Shown: piece after piece, positions 1 to 12,239 of the stretch
How the letters are laid out: every line of letters starts with the position of its first letter
Numbering within the stretch: position 1 is the first letter of the stretch
From: Diphasiastrum complanatum
Taxonomy: Eukaryota > Streptophyta > Lycopodiopsida > Lycopodiales > Lycopodiaceae
Assembly: GCA_029204225.1 (NCBI GenBank)
Contig: CM055097.1
Span: 67,130,844-67,194,843, forward strand
Direction: 5' to 3'
DNA length: 64,000 nucleotides
Program-made: the position numbers and the translations under genes
The notes under the pieces: generated by a model
The model's database searches: none
The model's input: the letters and a program-made list of their open reading frames with translations, nothing else
Told to the model about the DNA's origin: nothing

Positions 1-787
<787 letters not shown>

Positions 788-1257
788 AAAACTGGGTAGA
801 GTTATATTAGAAAAAGAGAAAATATACAATACAAAGGAAATGGCTCCCTTTTATAGATTTGGAAAGTGAAACTCCTCACTTTGATTGGCCACTTTATTGA
901 GGCAAGGATTCTAATCCAAGCCCTTCCAATTAACACATATCTAATCTAATGGTTCTAACATTAGCACAAAATAAGTCACATGAATCATGTGAGTCCCACT
1001 TTGCTCATAGATTTATTGACTCTACAATCCAAACTCAAAGAAGGTGGTTTTGAGCAGAGATGTGAAATTCGATGAATCGATGTTTCCAGGAGTCTAAAGA
1101 ATCAAAAGGCCATGAAATTTTCTCAATACTGCCGATTCAAGAGGGAGTTTAAGGCCAGACAAACCCGAATGTCAAACCACAGACTCCAGAGCAAGAAGCG
1201 AAAGACCACCCTGTCGAATAATTTGAAGAGCAAACAAACCAGTAGCGACAAATTGAA

Positions 1258-2005
1258 CTAAGAAGGTCGACAAGAATAAGAAGACCTTCTAATAGATTCA
1301 TCAACAATTTTCAGTGGAGTGCAGATACAGATGTCGAATTTTGCAGCTACACTGAAGAGTCGACGACATGTTTGGAAGCTATCCAGAATCTAGAGGGAGA
1401 ATTTTGGAAGCAAGCAATGGCGGAAGAGATTGAATCGGTGAAACAAAATCAGGCGTGGACACTTGAACCACTTCCTAAAGGAAAGAAAAAAGTCAACTGC
1501 AAATAGTATACAAAAGAAGCTGAAATCATATGGAAGTATCAGAAGGTACAAAGCTTGACTTGTCGCCAAGGGCTACACACAGAGGTATGGAATCAACTAC
1601 TCCGATACGGAGATAAGTTGGACCTACAAGAAGCAGACAGTCGTGGTAAAGTCTTCATGCGAAGCCAAGTTTGTGACAGTATCCAAGGTGGCTAATGAGG
1701 TGATATGGTTACAGATGATATTGGAAGGGATTGGAATACCCAATCAAACCCCTTTCATCGTGAAAATGGATTCTTAGAGTGCTATTTACTTAGCCCAAGA
1801 TCCAGTTTTTCACTCAAAAACTAAACACATACCTGTGAAGTACCATCATGTTCGAGACCTGATCTCGAACGGAGAGCTCTGTTCAAATTCATAAAATCAG
1901 AGGTTATGATTGCAGATATGCTAACCAAGCTGCTGGACAAATTACCAAGCACAGAAGATCAATGAGAATTGGATAACAGAAAGGTTGCATCATTCAAGAG
2001 GGAGT
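1258..2005 (+). pseudogene. Decayed Ty1/copia pol remnant (integrase-RT linker, start of RT, RNase H)
   Basis: Reading across frames gives the conserved linker and RT start: an RRSTRIRRPSNRF-like basic motif near 1260, then FWKQAMAEEIESVKQNQAW and LEPLPKGKKKVNCK followed by a stop near 1505. Further on come VAKGYTQRYGINYSDTE (about 1560-1610) and RNase H pieces (SSCEAKFVTVSKVANEVIWL near 1650-1710, DPVFHSKTKHIPVKYHHVRD near 1800-1860). The RT core with the YVDD box is missing between about 1615 and 1630, so an internal deletion joins RT directly to RNase H. Several stops and frameshifts make the copy dead. A purine-rich tract at 1996-2005 is the likely polypurine tract. Confidence 0.85.
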
Positions 2006-2540
2006 ATTGGAGATGGTGAACGCATGCAACCATTCTCTAGCATTTCTCAAAGGGCTGACAAATCGGTAGTCATCGACACCAAATTGTCGGACCCCAAACA
2101 AGCACTGAGGATAGATGTTGAGCTAGATGAATCGTCGGACGAGTTGAATTATCGGGCTCTAGCTCGTCGAGCGTGAAGCTTCCAAGCTGTCATGCTCAAC
2201 CGTAAAGTAACATTATTAGAGAGATAATTAACTAGGAGTTTAGGTTAAACCTCTTTTGTAATGATGAATTAAGATGTCTTGTAATCCCACCTGGCAGGAC
2301 AAAAATATAAATCAAATTCAATAGAAAATTTGAAGAAATCTGAAAATAGTAGAATACATAATTGTAAGAGGAGAGTTAGGTCACCAACGCGTGATGCACT
2401 GCCGACTTACTCCCAAAAGAAAACAAAATACAAAAGAGACTTCTGTTCTTCCAATGGTGATCTTTGCGTTGCATCTGTTATTGCTTGATTGATTGTAGCG
2501 TTGTTTGTAGTTGGTAGCAACGTATCTAGATCATGTAATC
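2006..2540 (+). mobile_element. Probable 3' LTR of the copia remnant
   Basis: The sequence follows directly after the polypurine-like tract at 1996-2005 that ends the copia pol remnant, which is where a 3' LTR should begin. No second copy lies in the window, so the right end near 2540 is a guess. The leading TG is not intact. No promoter was confirmed. Confidence 0.35.
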
Positions 2541-4064
2541 TAATGCATGGTGTAGCTCACTTTCGCATAGAATAGACACACACCGCATTCAAAGCAAATT
2601 CACAAGAGTAACAAGCATCATAGCCATGCAACAAAATTGTCGATTTTCCTATTCCTTGCATGAAGGTCGAACTCACCGGTCACTTCACCCTCAAAGGAAA
2701 AAATCAACATGTAAAACGTATAGCAATTTCAGATTATGCAAACCCTAAAAGGGCCTTCAAAACAAATCATGGGAAAAGACACAAGAGGATTGATTTGCTG
2801 CTGTCACCACAGCTGCTACAATCTCATCATCAACATTGATCCATCGTCCACAACCGCCATCGCTGAGAAATTACAGATTTGCAGCTAGCCCAGCTGCCTG
2901 ACCAACCCCTTCCCCACTGCCATCGCTAGGGAAAAATTGGTTTCCAGGCATGTTTTACAGCCTCACGAACATCTAAACAATTGTAAAAATGGTAGAAAGA
3001 GGGCGATGATGGCCTACAATGATCTGCTACAACAATTGCTCAGCGCGCCAATCATCTGGTGATGAAATGATGCCTTTACATGCTTTCAAGCTTTAGCATG
3101 AACGAATTGGAACAAGTTGTTTGATCCATAGGTGAACATAGCAGGATACTATTCCTTCATCCAAAATGAAAAGCAAGTGGATGTCCAAAACCCGGTTTCA
3201 TGTCATTCTTACAAAGAATGAAGAGGACATCATGTCCATCCATAGATTCACATAGGGATTGGATTTAACCAACAACAAACACCTTCAAAATTCGACTGCA
3301 GAGCCTATACTTTGATGACCATTCAAGTAAAGGTCCGAACTCAGAAGTAAACATTCATCAGGAACACCAGCATATAAACAGGGTTTTAACTTCCAAAATC
3401 CATTCTTCTGAGTCACAAAATCAATTGTCAGAGGGCAGCTATGCAAGTAAAAGCAAATCGCAATTTCACTTCTTTTGCAGCATTACATCTCTCTTGCTAC
3501 TTCTCACGGGGTTATGAATGTCGTTCCTATCCCAATCATTTCCAGTCAAATTCTTCTTTCCATAACTTACAAGTTTAAGCTAAGCAGAAAGTAGAAATGT
3601 CAATGATTTTTCAGAGAATAGTAATTCACACAAATTAGGATGATTATCTTCAACAAGTCTTTAGTTTCAACAGCATATCATTAAAGTTCTCATCAATGGT
3701 CTACAATTGGCATGTAATACCGGAGAGTTAATGTCTTCAAAACTAAATCCTCAGCATGCAAATAGTAGAATCATAAATACTTATTTCTAACAGTTTATTT
3801 TTCAGGATAAATTGAACACATTCGATATATCAACAAACATAAACCAGTCCTGCATGTCATCAATCTCCAATGACATGGGAAACAAGCTACCAGATTCATA
3901 TACACAAATCATACTACGTTAATAGGAATCCTCTCAAGGTTCCCAAAAAATATGAAGTGAATCAACACTAATTAAAGGCAATATTAACAAAAGCAATCCG
4001 GTGGATGTGCACTCTACCACCCCTTTAACCAAACATGCTTCAACCAAGAATTAGAGGATCCAAA
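2541..4064. other. Intergenic, nothing recognised
   Basis: AT-rich sequence without a long ORF, transposon terminus or tandem repeat that I can support on either strand. Confidence 0.4.
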
Positions 4065-4662
4065 TCTCGACTTTGCCTTGAGAGTTCAACTCTCCAATCT
4101 GGGACATAAATCCACGTGCTTTCAACTTGACGTAGAGATTGTCTCCACTCCTATCCAAGACCGCATCTTAGCCGAGCTCTAATACCAAAGTAATGACCAC
4201 TAGGGAAAACCCCTAAGATGATGATAGGAGAACAGTAAAGGAGACTTGTAGGAGCAAAACCACCCATCCAAACCTAGATCAATCCTGGATCTAGCCTTTG
4301 AGCCATGCCATGTGAATGCATGAGGAAAAGAGAGCATATGGTAACATGAACCAAAAGTTGTCGACGGGAAAATCTCTACCCCAATATATAGAGAGTAGAA
4401 TCTTGTGACTCATGCAATCCCCATGCAATTCAACTATAAATAGGTCACAACTCCCATGCAGTCCTCATGCATACATCAGTCACACGTACATGCACTACTC
4501 CATATGTCTCAGTGAGAGTGTCTGGGTCCTTTCAAGGTCATTAGTTATAAACTGGACTTGACATGGAATTGAATTGAGGCGTAACCAATAATCTTGAATG
4601 CCGAAGGGCCGGTCTACCATATTATGACTATTCCATATCCTTAGCTGAATATGGCCGTAACA
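4065..4662 (-). mobile_element. LTR (family A) with primer-binding site and leader fragment
   Basis: Read on the minus strand, an LTR of about 469 bp starts at 4662 with TGTTACGGCC, preceded by a purine-rich tract (4663-4685), and ends with ..TCA near 4194. A tRNA-iMet-type primer-binding site, TGGTATTAGAGC, follows at 4187-4176. About 110 bp of 5' leader beyond it matches the leader of the copy at 33.6-34.2 kb. The same LTR family begins on the plus strand at 25398. The 12-nt PBS differs from the canonical TGGTATCAGAGC at one base. No gag follows, so this is a fragment. Whether the family is Ty3 or copia cannot be told without pol. Confidence 0.8.
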
Positions 4663-4689
4663 TCTGCCAACTTCCCAAAATGAGATTTA

Positions 4690-5007
4690 TGCACCCCTAG
4701 TAACCTCTACGAAGGTTAGTTCCTAAGTTAAGAGTTGAAAAATTCAAGCTACAAAGGTTCATAGTTATGGCACTTTTTGAACCTTTGTAGAGCATGATAA
4801 CGATAGTACTAACCTTCGCCTTTATCAAAAAAAAAATCAAAACAATTGAATTGACTTACACGAAGGTTTAACCTTTGAAAATTTGCTTTCCATGAAGGTT
4901 CCTTTTTGGCGAATGTTTAACCCTCCCCTACGCTTCTGAATCCTTGTTGTAGCCTCTAAACATTCAGAGAACCTTTGCCAAAGCTTCTAGGGCCTACTTT
5001 TGTAGTG
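4690..5007 (-). mobile_element. CACTA-type transposon terminus
   Basis: The complement of 5007-4990 reads CACTACAAAAGTAGGCCC, a typical CACTA/En-Spm end. Inside it lie many short subterminal motifs in both orientations (AACCTTTG/CAAAGGTT, GAAGGTT/AACCTTC) from about 4710 to 4985, as is usual for this superfamily. The opposite terminus was not found; the element may be truncated by the LTR ending at 4662. No transposase is visible. Confidence 0.6.
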
Positions 5008-6226
5008 GTCCAAGTCCCTATCATAGATTATCCAGTACTTTGTCTAATAGGGACCTAAATCCTCCTTTATATAAGACTGAAATTCAATTCATTTGTCACA
5101 TGTTCTAGTGGAGCTTTTGTAAAAAAAATTTCACGAAATTTTTGCATCTCTGTTATCAAAATGTACCTGGCATGCACGCAACACACACTCGTACTTGCTG
5201 TTATAACTCTTTTCGTCTACTTTTCTCAATTTTCATTCTGTTTTTACTTGTCATAATGTCTAAGCGACTTGTTTCACCTTGCTCTAGTCCATCGGCCTCT
5301 CAGATTGTGCAATGTAGCGTACCGACGAATCTTGTTCATGTCATGCTGTTGGGCCAAGCTGAAATCTCCTAATGGCTGTTGGTAGCAGGCCCATTGCTCC
5401 AGGCCATGGGGATTCATGCCTTAGTTTTTATCAATGCCCTCAACCAAGACTACTGTATAATGGCCTACGAAACCTGGAGGAGGACCCACCTCAATTTGTT
5501 ATCCGATACTAATCCAAGGACCACTGGATCGACGTATCCAGTAATCTGCTTGTCGCGCCCACTTTGTCCCACCGTCGCACCATCCAGACCATCACTTCAT
5601 ACGTTGACACTATTGTCAACCACCTTCAAACCAATGAGGGCTAGCTAAGATCTGCAGTAGCAGCTGGACTCCAAAAAGCTGGTGAGGATAATCCACCCTA
5701 CTCCACATGATAGTGGAGTTCCAATCAGCTTTTGCCACTAACACCGTTAGCCCATATAACTGACACGAGCTAGTTGTACAAGAACTAAAACAAGCCATCA
5801 AATTGATCCAACGACACCAATTTGCTGCTTGCCTTATTCACCATCACATACCCTCTCCTACATTGTAGGTTATTGCTAAATGTTGATTTGGTTTGCCTCT
5901 ATGTGTTCACACAAACTAGCATCTTAGTCATGATTTTGGTGTACTTGAAAAACCCATACATGGATAAGACCTACAAAGAGCTCAAATCATAGACTAGAGA
6001 ATGGTAAATCGAGCACATTTCGAGATTGCTCTTTTGCACATCTAGGAACTAGGGCTAATGATAGGCTCTCCACATCCAAAACCACACCAAAAATTTGATG
6101 CAAGAGGCCAAATCGTTGGTCTGAAATGGAGATGTCACACATTATCGCATGATAAGTCATGTTTGTGAGTTGAGATGTAGAACAAGTGATGTGCACAATT
6201 ACACTAGCCAAGCAAGTTCTTAGTCC
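5008..6226. other. Intergenic, unrecognised
   Basis: Short open frames exist on the plus strand around 5142-5648, but their translations match no family I know and they lack splice or start context. A TATA-like TTTATATAAG lies near 5066. Possibly old transposon sequence; nothing is claimed. Confidence 0.35.
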
Positions 6227-8110
6227 TTTTTTTTTTTTTTATAACCTACCCCAAAATATGTCTTTCATAATGTGTTGATGTGAAAATACAATGTTGTGGC
6301 AAACTAGATTAAAAAACACAACAAACTCAAGAAAATGTCTTCCAAGCATGCAAGACAAGGCAATGCTAGGCTAGTTTAGAGAGAACTTCGTGTTTTTATT
6401 AACAAAAGATGGGGAAACTCATCGAAGTACAAAGGAATGCACATGTAGAAAGTGTAAAGGCCATAAGGCGAATTGAGATACTGTACATCAACTATAACAA
6501 TGCAACAATCGCACAAAGTAGCTATAAAAAGCCTATTGCTTGATGTAAGTCGCTAGCTAAGATAGTTGAAAGTTTAGGTAGTGCATGAAGTTGTGAAGCA
6601 GCCGTTCCTGCAACTATGGCACGTCGAATTATTGCAAGTGCCTGAGTGCGTTGTAAAGTGGTAGAAACTCCTTGACGAAAAATTGACGTAATGATAGATA
6701 AAGTTGAGGCACCACGTCCTTGGAGCTTTGCTGCAAAACCTGCACAAGATGATAGAAAATCGTCGAATTTCTCATGTAGGCATCCATAAGTTTTCAAGGC
6801 AAAAGGAATAAAGTCTTCTCCCGGAGTGCGATGTGAATAATCTCGCTCTTTATCTTGAGCCGCATGAGAAGCAACGACACCTTGGGTAGTTGAAGCACGA
6901 CGAAGGAGGTCTGGCCGCAAAGGATCAACAACAACAACATCCCCAAGCGTGCAAATCCCCTCGCGTGAAAGAACAAGATCAACTCGACGTCGAGGCGACT
7001 GTGAATTAGACATAGACAAGATGTGGGTTTGCACCCGGACAACATGAAAGCCGCACTAATGTGCAATAGATGCCAGTACATCACGAATAGAAACATGAGT
7101 CACAGTGCGATCTCTGCAAGAAGGGCAATGCATGAGATGAGTGCCAATAGAATCAAGAGGGTGACCACATGAACATTTCGTCAAACTCGCCAACACTGGA
7201 TGAGGGAGACCCAATCTAACTCGAAGAGCGGTGACAAACAACTATGAAGAAAGGTGCAAGAGTGCAACAACATGGCGCGCAACAAGCCAAGCACCAGCAC
7301 TAGGGCGTGCACACAAGACAAAAGACAAGCCCGAGTCTCATCGGAAGGTGAATTACTGAGTGAAAGCATGTGAGTGGAAGCGCTCCAAAAGATACTTTTG
7401 AAAATGAGCTCGTTGATGGCTAAGCAAAGTCTCAAAAGGAGGCAAAGAGGCTCGCACAAGTGGAGGGAGGAGATCCTTGGCCGCACGAAGATGTTGGAAA
7501 GAAATAATGCCTGTTTCCACATGAGCTACTAATAAAGAAGAATGGGCTTGTTGTCTTGCTGAAATTGAGAAATAAGTGCAGAGGCAACAAGGACCCAACT
7601 CACTATAAAATTAGCCGGAACAATAGAAGCTGTACAAGTAAGACCAATACCTCCGAAAAAGAAACGGGAAGAAAGACTTGTCGCTTTAACGAACTGACCA
7701 TCAGGAATATGAAAGGTTTCTGAACACATCAAGCAACCCAAAATATTTGATAAAGAATTATCGAAATCCTGTAGCAAAGCCAAAACATCCGAAGAGGGAT
7801 GAACACACTGTAGATTATAACTTGGCCGCTGAATGAAGCATTGAGTGAGAATCCCTAGAGCAACTTGAGCGTTGCCAAGCTTTGGTAGCAAATCAGTGTG
7901 ACGAAGATGCGAGCCCAAAGTGGCCCGCAAAGAGGTAGCCACAAAGTCAGAGAAAACTATAAGAATACCAAGCGCTCGAATCTCATCTACCGGAGTATTG
8001 AAACATGTAGGTATAGGGAGCTTAAAAAGGAGGCCCTGACAAACGAATCCTTGAAAGAATTGATGAAGAATAGATCCCAATTCTTCTTCATTCTTCAAGC
8101 AACCCACTTA
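6227..8110 (-). pseudogene. 5'-truncated non-LTR retrotransposon remnant, C-terminal half of ORF2
   Basis: On the minus strand, reading 8107 down to 6522 through at least two frame breaks and a stop, the translation matches the region downstream of the RT palm in plant and algal non-LTR elements: LGSHLRHTDLLPKLGNAQVA (near 7920-7860) and SSRFFFGGIGLTCTAS (near 7670-7630). These are followed by LRVRLGLPHP and a zinc-knuckle-like KCSCGHPLDSIGTHLMHC (about 7175-7120). The last part (7034-6522) has RRVDLVL, GDVVVVDP, KERDY and DFIPFALKTYG, spaced like a PD-(D/E)XK restriction-like endonuclease. A run of 14 T at 6227-6240 is the expected poly(A) at the 3' end. The palm with its catalytic aspartates is absent, as in 5'-truncated copies. 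Target-site duplications were not found. Confidence 0.75.
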
Positions 8111-8179
8111 AAGGATTCCCATTAAGCACACTCTCATCTTTATGAAATACACACACCTTCTTATGAAGCCAAGAAAGAA

Positions 8180-8187
8180 CCACGTGG
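8180..8187. promoter_or_regulatory. G-box upstream of PSB33
   Basis: A perfect palindromic CCACGTGG lies 160 bp before the PSB33 start codon. G-boxes bind bZIP and bHLH (PIF/HY5-class) factors and are common in light-regulated photosynthesis genes. Function here is inferred from position only. Confidence 0.5.
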
Positions 8188-8254
8188 ATCATTTTTGTGA
8201 GAGAGAGAGAGAAAAAACACAAAACACAGAGAGCAGCACGATACAGCGCTGAAT

Positions 8255-8259
8255 TGCGG

Positions 8260-8293
<34 letters not shown>

Positions 8294-8311
8294 ACACACA
8301 CACACACACAG

Positions 8312-8343
<32 letters not shown>
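8255..8343. repeat. GA/CA/GA compound microsatellite in the PSB33 leader
   Basis: About 28 bp of GA, then CA repeats broken by one GACA, then GA again, ending 4 bp before the PSB33 ATG. It occupies the transcribed leader on the sense strand. Confidence 0.95.
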
Positions 8344-8346
8344 GCT

Positions 8347-10126
8347 ATGGCAACACACGCCTCTGCAGTCCAGCAGCTGCGAGGACCAACCATCCTCATA
8401 TCACGCCCTTTATCCAATTCATTGCTCAACAATCATCATCATCATCATCATCATCCAAACCTCCACCTGCAACTCCCTCTGCTGTGGCAATGCAATAACA
8501 GATCCACTCTTGTATTACATGTGCAATGGAATGGTGGATCCAACAACAGCACAAGCCGGAAGCTGATCAAGTGCAATGCGGGTGATGTCTCTGTTACCGA
8601 AACCGAGACCGAGAGTGAGACAGGCAATACTGCTGCCCCTGCCCCGCCTCTTCCAGAATCCGCAAGCGATGCTGCTGCTGCAAACTGGATTCCTGTGATT
8701 CCTGCCTCAGCCTTGCCCAGAGGAGAAAGGCGGCTCATTAGACAGAACGACGAGACAATTTTGTTGTTGTGGTACAAAGATGAGGTGTTTGCTATTGAGA
8801 ACACATCTCCGGCGGAGGGTGCTTATAGCGAGGGTTTGGTCAATGCGCGCCTAACAGCGGTACGTTTCAATCAAAATGAAAGGTGATTTAGTTGGTTTCA
8901 GATAACGTTATTGTGCATTTGGAAGAGACATCTACCGATATTTCATTTAAACCAGAGGCAATTCTGGAAAGAAGAGATCAGAAGTTAAGGAATACAACAA
9001 TTCTTGAACGCTTCATAAATGATAACACTTATTAGGAAAATGTTAAATCCTTAATAAGGCTTCCAATTTTTTTGACTCACAGCTTTTAAGGGTAGAATGT
9101 TATGTCCTAGATAGGACATAGCGGATTGGCCCTAGATTATGCGTAGTTTGACAGGCTAATAAGGAAAACCCTTAGTTTACCTACCATTAGGTGGTTATTG
9201 TAATTTGGCTCCATATAAGAGAGTAGGGCTTAGAGAGAGGGAGAGGTTTTTCTAAATTTTGAGAAAAAAATAGTAAAGAAATTACGCATTTCATATAGGA
9301 AGTAAGGCCCCGTTTGGCAGATGATTTGGCATACAAAATACTGACTTGGTGTAGGTTCACAATGCATGTTGTGTGTGAAATCTACATGAAGAAAGATGAA
9401 AAGAAGGGGGGCTATGAAGGGGGTTAAGTGGATGTCACTATAGGCCCCTCCTTGTGTGGAAATCAAATCTGGCCATGCATGAAGCATTTGTGATATGCTA
9501 CACATATTATGGAGTGCATAGAATCAGGCTTGAGGTGATAGGTGGTATGGGCTTGGAGGGAGGTTATAGAATGGAGCCTATGGCTGGGAGGAGAGTCACT
9601 AGCCAGCATTATAAGGGTGTCAGGAAGCAATTTGCGAATAGTGGAAGGAGCACTGGGCAAAGAGAGCTAAAATCTAGGGAAGATTCTAGATCTGTGTTAT
9701 TTGTGCTGTTTCACATGTGCTGGAAGTAAATTGATATTGTTGTTCACATCTTGCAATGGAGGTAAAAGACCGTGGCCTCTCAAACATGCTGATATTGCTG
9801 CAAGAGTTTAGTAACTACTGGAGGAATGGTAGGTACTGCTTAGATTTCTAGGAAAATAGGTGTGGACATTGCCGCATGAACACATCTAAGTGTTTCATAG
9901 TAAGCCTTTGAGAGGCTCTTATAAGCTGTTTACTAGATACAAACTGGTAGTCATCCTAAAAGTCTATACCATCAGAATTGTGACAACCAATAAAGATATA
10001 CTGCTCTGTCAAACTTTTGATGTACTCATTGCAAGTGAAGTGTAACAATTCAAAAGGACTGAGGAGGAAAGTCTCCGACTAGTATGAGATACCCTGTAGT
10101 ATGAGCATTGTATGGACATTAATAGC

Positions 10127-10177
<51 letters not shown>

Positions 10178-12239
10178 ACCGCAGAGCTCCTGCAAGTTAA
10201 TCTATTTATATTGATTTGGAACTCCTTTGGGGAGCCATCAAGGAAGCTACCTTTAGAGTTAGGGTGAATATCTCTCATCCTTATGACCTGCGAGTTACCA
10301 GAAGGTGCCAACGAGTACCAAAAACATGTAACTGTGAATAGCCCCCTTGGGTTCAATAGAGGCCGAAGATCTTATAATTGTGATGATGTCCATATCCATC
10401 ACGCTAGCTGATATTTATATTTCTCTTACACCATTTCTACTACTTGATATTTAGGGTCAGACTGCATTGCTTGGCAAGTCCCAAATTTAAAATGAAGTTC
10501 TTCCACTAGTCCAGGGAGGAAAAATGGGTCTCCCCCCTTTCAGAATTACCTTGACTTTCCGCCATGTGGCAGAAGAGGTAGCATGGGACCCTTGCCACGT
10601 AGGGGCAACTCAAACACATTTTTGGGCCGGGGGACATTGTCTGGCATGTTGAGTTGCCAGGGACAAACTTAACAAAAGTGGACCAATGAGATAGTAGAGA
10701 TTTGTATTGGCCAATCAAATTGTGGCCTGTGATTTAGCACTTGTCAGCCAAGTTTGAAAGGGGGATGGTCCATTTCCCGTCAACTCACTTGCCAAAGTTC
10801 AAAAAATGGGCAACAAGTCAAAGGGCCATGCAAAGGGACTTGCGCTAGTCTGAAATCACACTTAGATAGTTGCGGTGTCCACAAAATGTTGCAGGGTGAA
10901 GAAATTTTTGGAGTATGTTTGAAGTTGCATTGGTGATTTTTTTAGAAAAACTTGTTGTTAGCTTTGAGGCAGAAATGTTTTCCTCAAACAAAAGCACAAT
11001 AAAAATTAATGTATCAAGGACTTAAACCTTACCCTTCCTGCCCCCGCAGGTCCACCTCCTTCCTTACAAGCCTCGCTGCTCTACTTCTCCTGCCCTGCTT
11101 GTTTCAACGTTTGATGTGTGAAATGTGTAGATGAACAGGTATTCCTGACAAGGAAGAGTGAATGTGTTGTTTCATTTTCAGGCCAGTTCACCTAAGAGAA
11201 CCTTGTAACAATGTGTGTGCAGAGCATCTAGAAGAAAGATACATTATTGCAATAGGGATGAGAATCACTAGTGTGAAGCTTGGATAAGATGACTAGGTCC
11301 CACATTGTTGATAAGATTCCAATCAACTTCTCTTGTTCATTCACGTTCCAATTGAAAAGTCACCTTGCATGGAGTCAACTGTCAGTGGCAGCTTAGTATA
11401 TTTTCAACAGTAATTAGTCCATTTAAATGGTTTTGATTTCTAGAAATGCTGAAGTAGTTTTATAGCAAAGATATTGAAATATTTAAAATAAAACCCTGTA
11501 TCTTATATACATTCTGGTCGTACTAAGCCTATGATTGTGTGCATATTTTGTTTCACTGATGTTCCTTTATCACAGGATGGATGTGTTGTCTGTCCTTCCA
11601 CAGACTCTACTTTCGACTTAAAAACTGGTGAAATCAAGGAGTGGTATCCAACCAATCCAGTTCTAAGATTCCTGACTAAACCAGTCCGGGAACTGGATGT
11701 GTACCCTGTAAAAGTGGATTCTGGATTCATTTCAATTGACATGAAGCAAAAAAGCTCAGGAGAATCTGCAGAGATTGTTTTTGGCGGACGGATTGAAGCT
11801 GGAAAAACTGCAAAAAATGTTGATGTTGATGAGGTACCCATGTATAGAACATCCAATTGTCAGCCTGCTTTTGGACTCTATTATCTTTATCGACTCAAAT
11901 TTATCCCTGCAAGTGACCTAATTTTTTTATTAAAATGCACCTCTTTTCCAAGATGCTGTATAGAATGTGTACTTCAATAAGAAGATCATCATTGATATGT
12001 ACGACCTAACAGATTTACTGTGCTTTTACAACTTGAAATAGGTACGTATGGTGATTGACGAGAATGAGGGGGGATTTGGTTTCACTCCGAAGAATGAATT
12101 AATCAATGGCAGGGCTGCAATGGTTGGCTTTTCTCTGCTGCTAATTTTTGAGCTTGTTACTGGTAAAGGACTTTTGAAGGGCATCGGCTTTCTGGACTTT
12201 CTCTACAGGTATACACAAGGAGGTTCCTTGGTCAATTAG
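8347..12239 (+). CDS. PSB33: PSB33/LIL8-like thylakoid protein (Rieske-like fold plus LHC-like helix), three exons
   Basis: Exons 8347-8859, 11576-11833 and 12042-12239 (all phase 0, GT..AG) give 322 aa. Residues 1 to about 80 look like a chloroplast transit peptide rich in Ser, Asn and His, with seven His at 30-36 encoded by CAT repeats. Residues about 110-245 form the Rieske-like domain, but the metal-binding boxes are degenerate: ENTSPAEG (151-158) replaces the usual C-x-H box and CPSTDSTFDL (177-186) lacks the second His, so no 2Fe-2S cluster is expected. Residues 276-287 (ELINGRAAMVGF) are a chlorophyll-a/b-binding-like motif in one membrane helix. In Arabidopsis the PSB33 protein stabilises photosystem II-LHCII in thylakoids. 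I chose the ATG at 8347 because an upstream in-frame ATG (8197) would only add GA-repeat-encoded Arg-Glu and Thr-His. Intron 1 is 2.7 kb and holds a microsatellite and transposon-like inserts. Confidence 0.93.
9098..9300 (+). mobile_element. LTR-like start inside PSB33 intron 1
   Basis: AAGGGTAGAA followed by TGTTATGTCC resembles a polypurine tract plus LTR start. A TATA-like CCATATAAG follows near 9211. It contains a perfect 9-2-9 inverted repeat at 9101-9120. The right end is not defined and no coding part is seen. Confidence 0.3.
10129..10174. repeat. (GA)n microsatellite in PSB33 intron 1
   Basis: Pure GA run of about 46 bp within the first intron of the PSB33-like gene. Confidence 0.97.
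10505..10790. mobile_element. Foldback (MITE-like) sequence in PSB33 intron 1
   Basis: The left arm (AAATGGGTCTCCCCCCTTT near 10524) is nearly the reverse complement of the right arm (AAAGGGGGATGGTCCATTT near 10757). An inner pair GGGCAACTCAA / TTGAGTTGCC (about 10601 and 10648) also folds. Together they form a roughly 270-bp imperfect hairpin without coding capacity, typical of a MITE. Target-site duplication not resolved. Confidence 0.45.

Noticed and set aside
5142-5648. Plus-strand frames as a gene or gag
   Set aside because: No recognisable domain; the frames break every 80-90 codons and lack splice support.
6225-8130. Target-site duplication flanking the non-LTR element
   Set aside because: I compared bases left of the T run (before 6227) with those at 8100-8180 and found no convincing match.
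9308-9321. GGCCCCGTTTGGCA as a hAT or Harbinger terminus
   Set aside because: The motif resembles such ends, but no inverted partner was found nearby.
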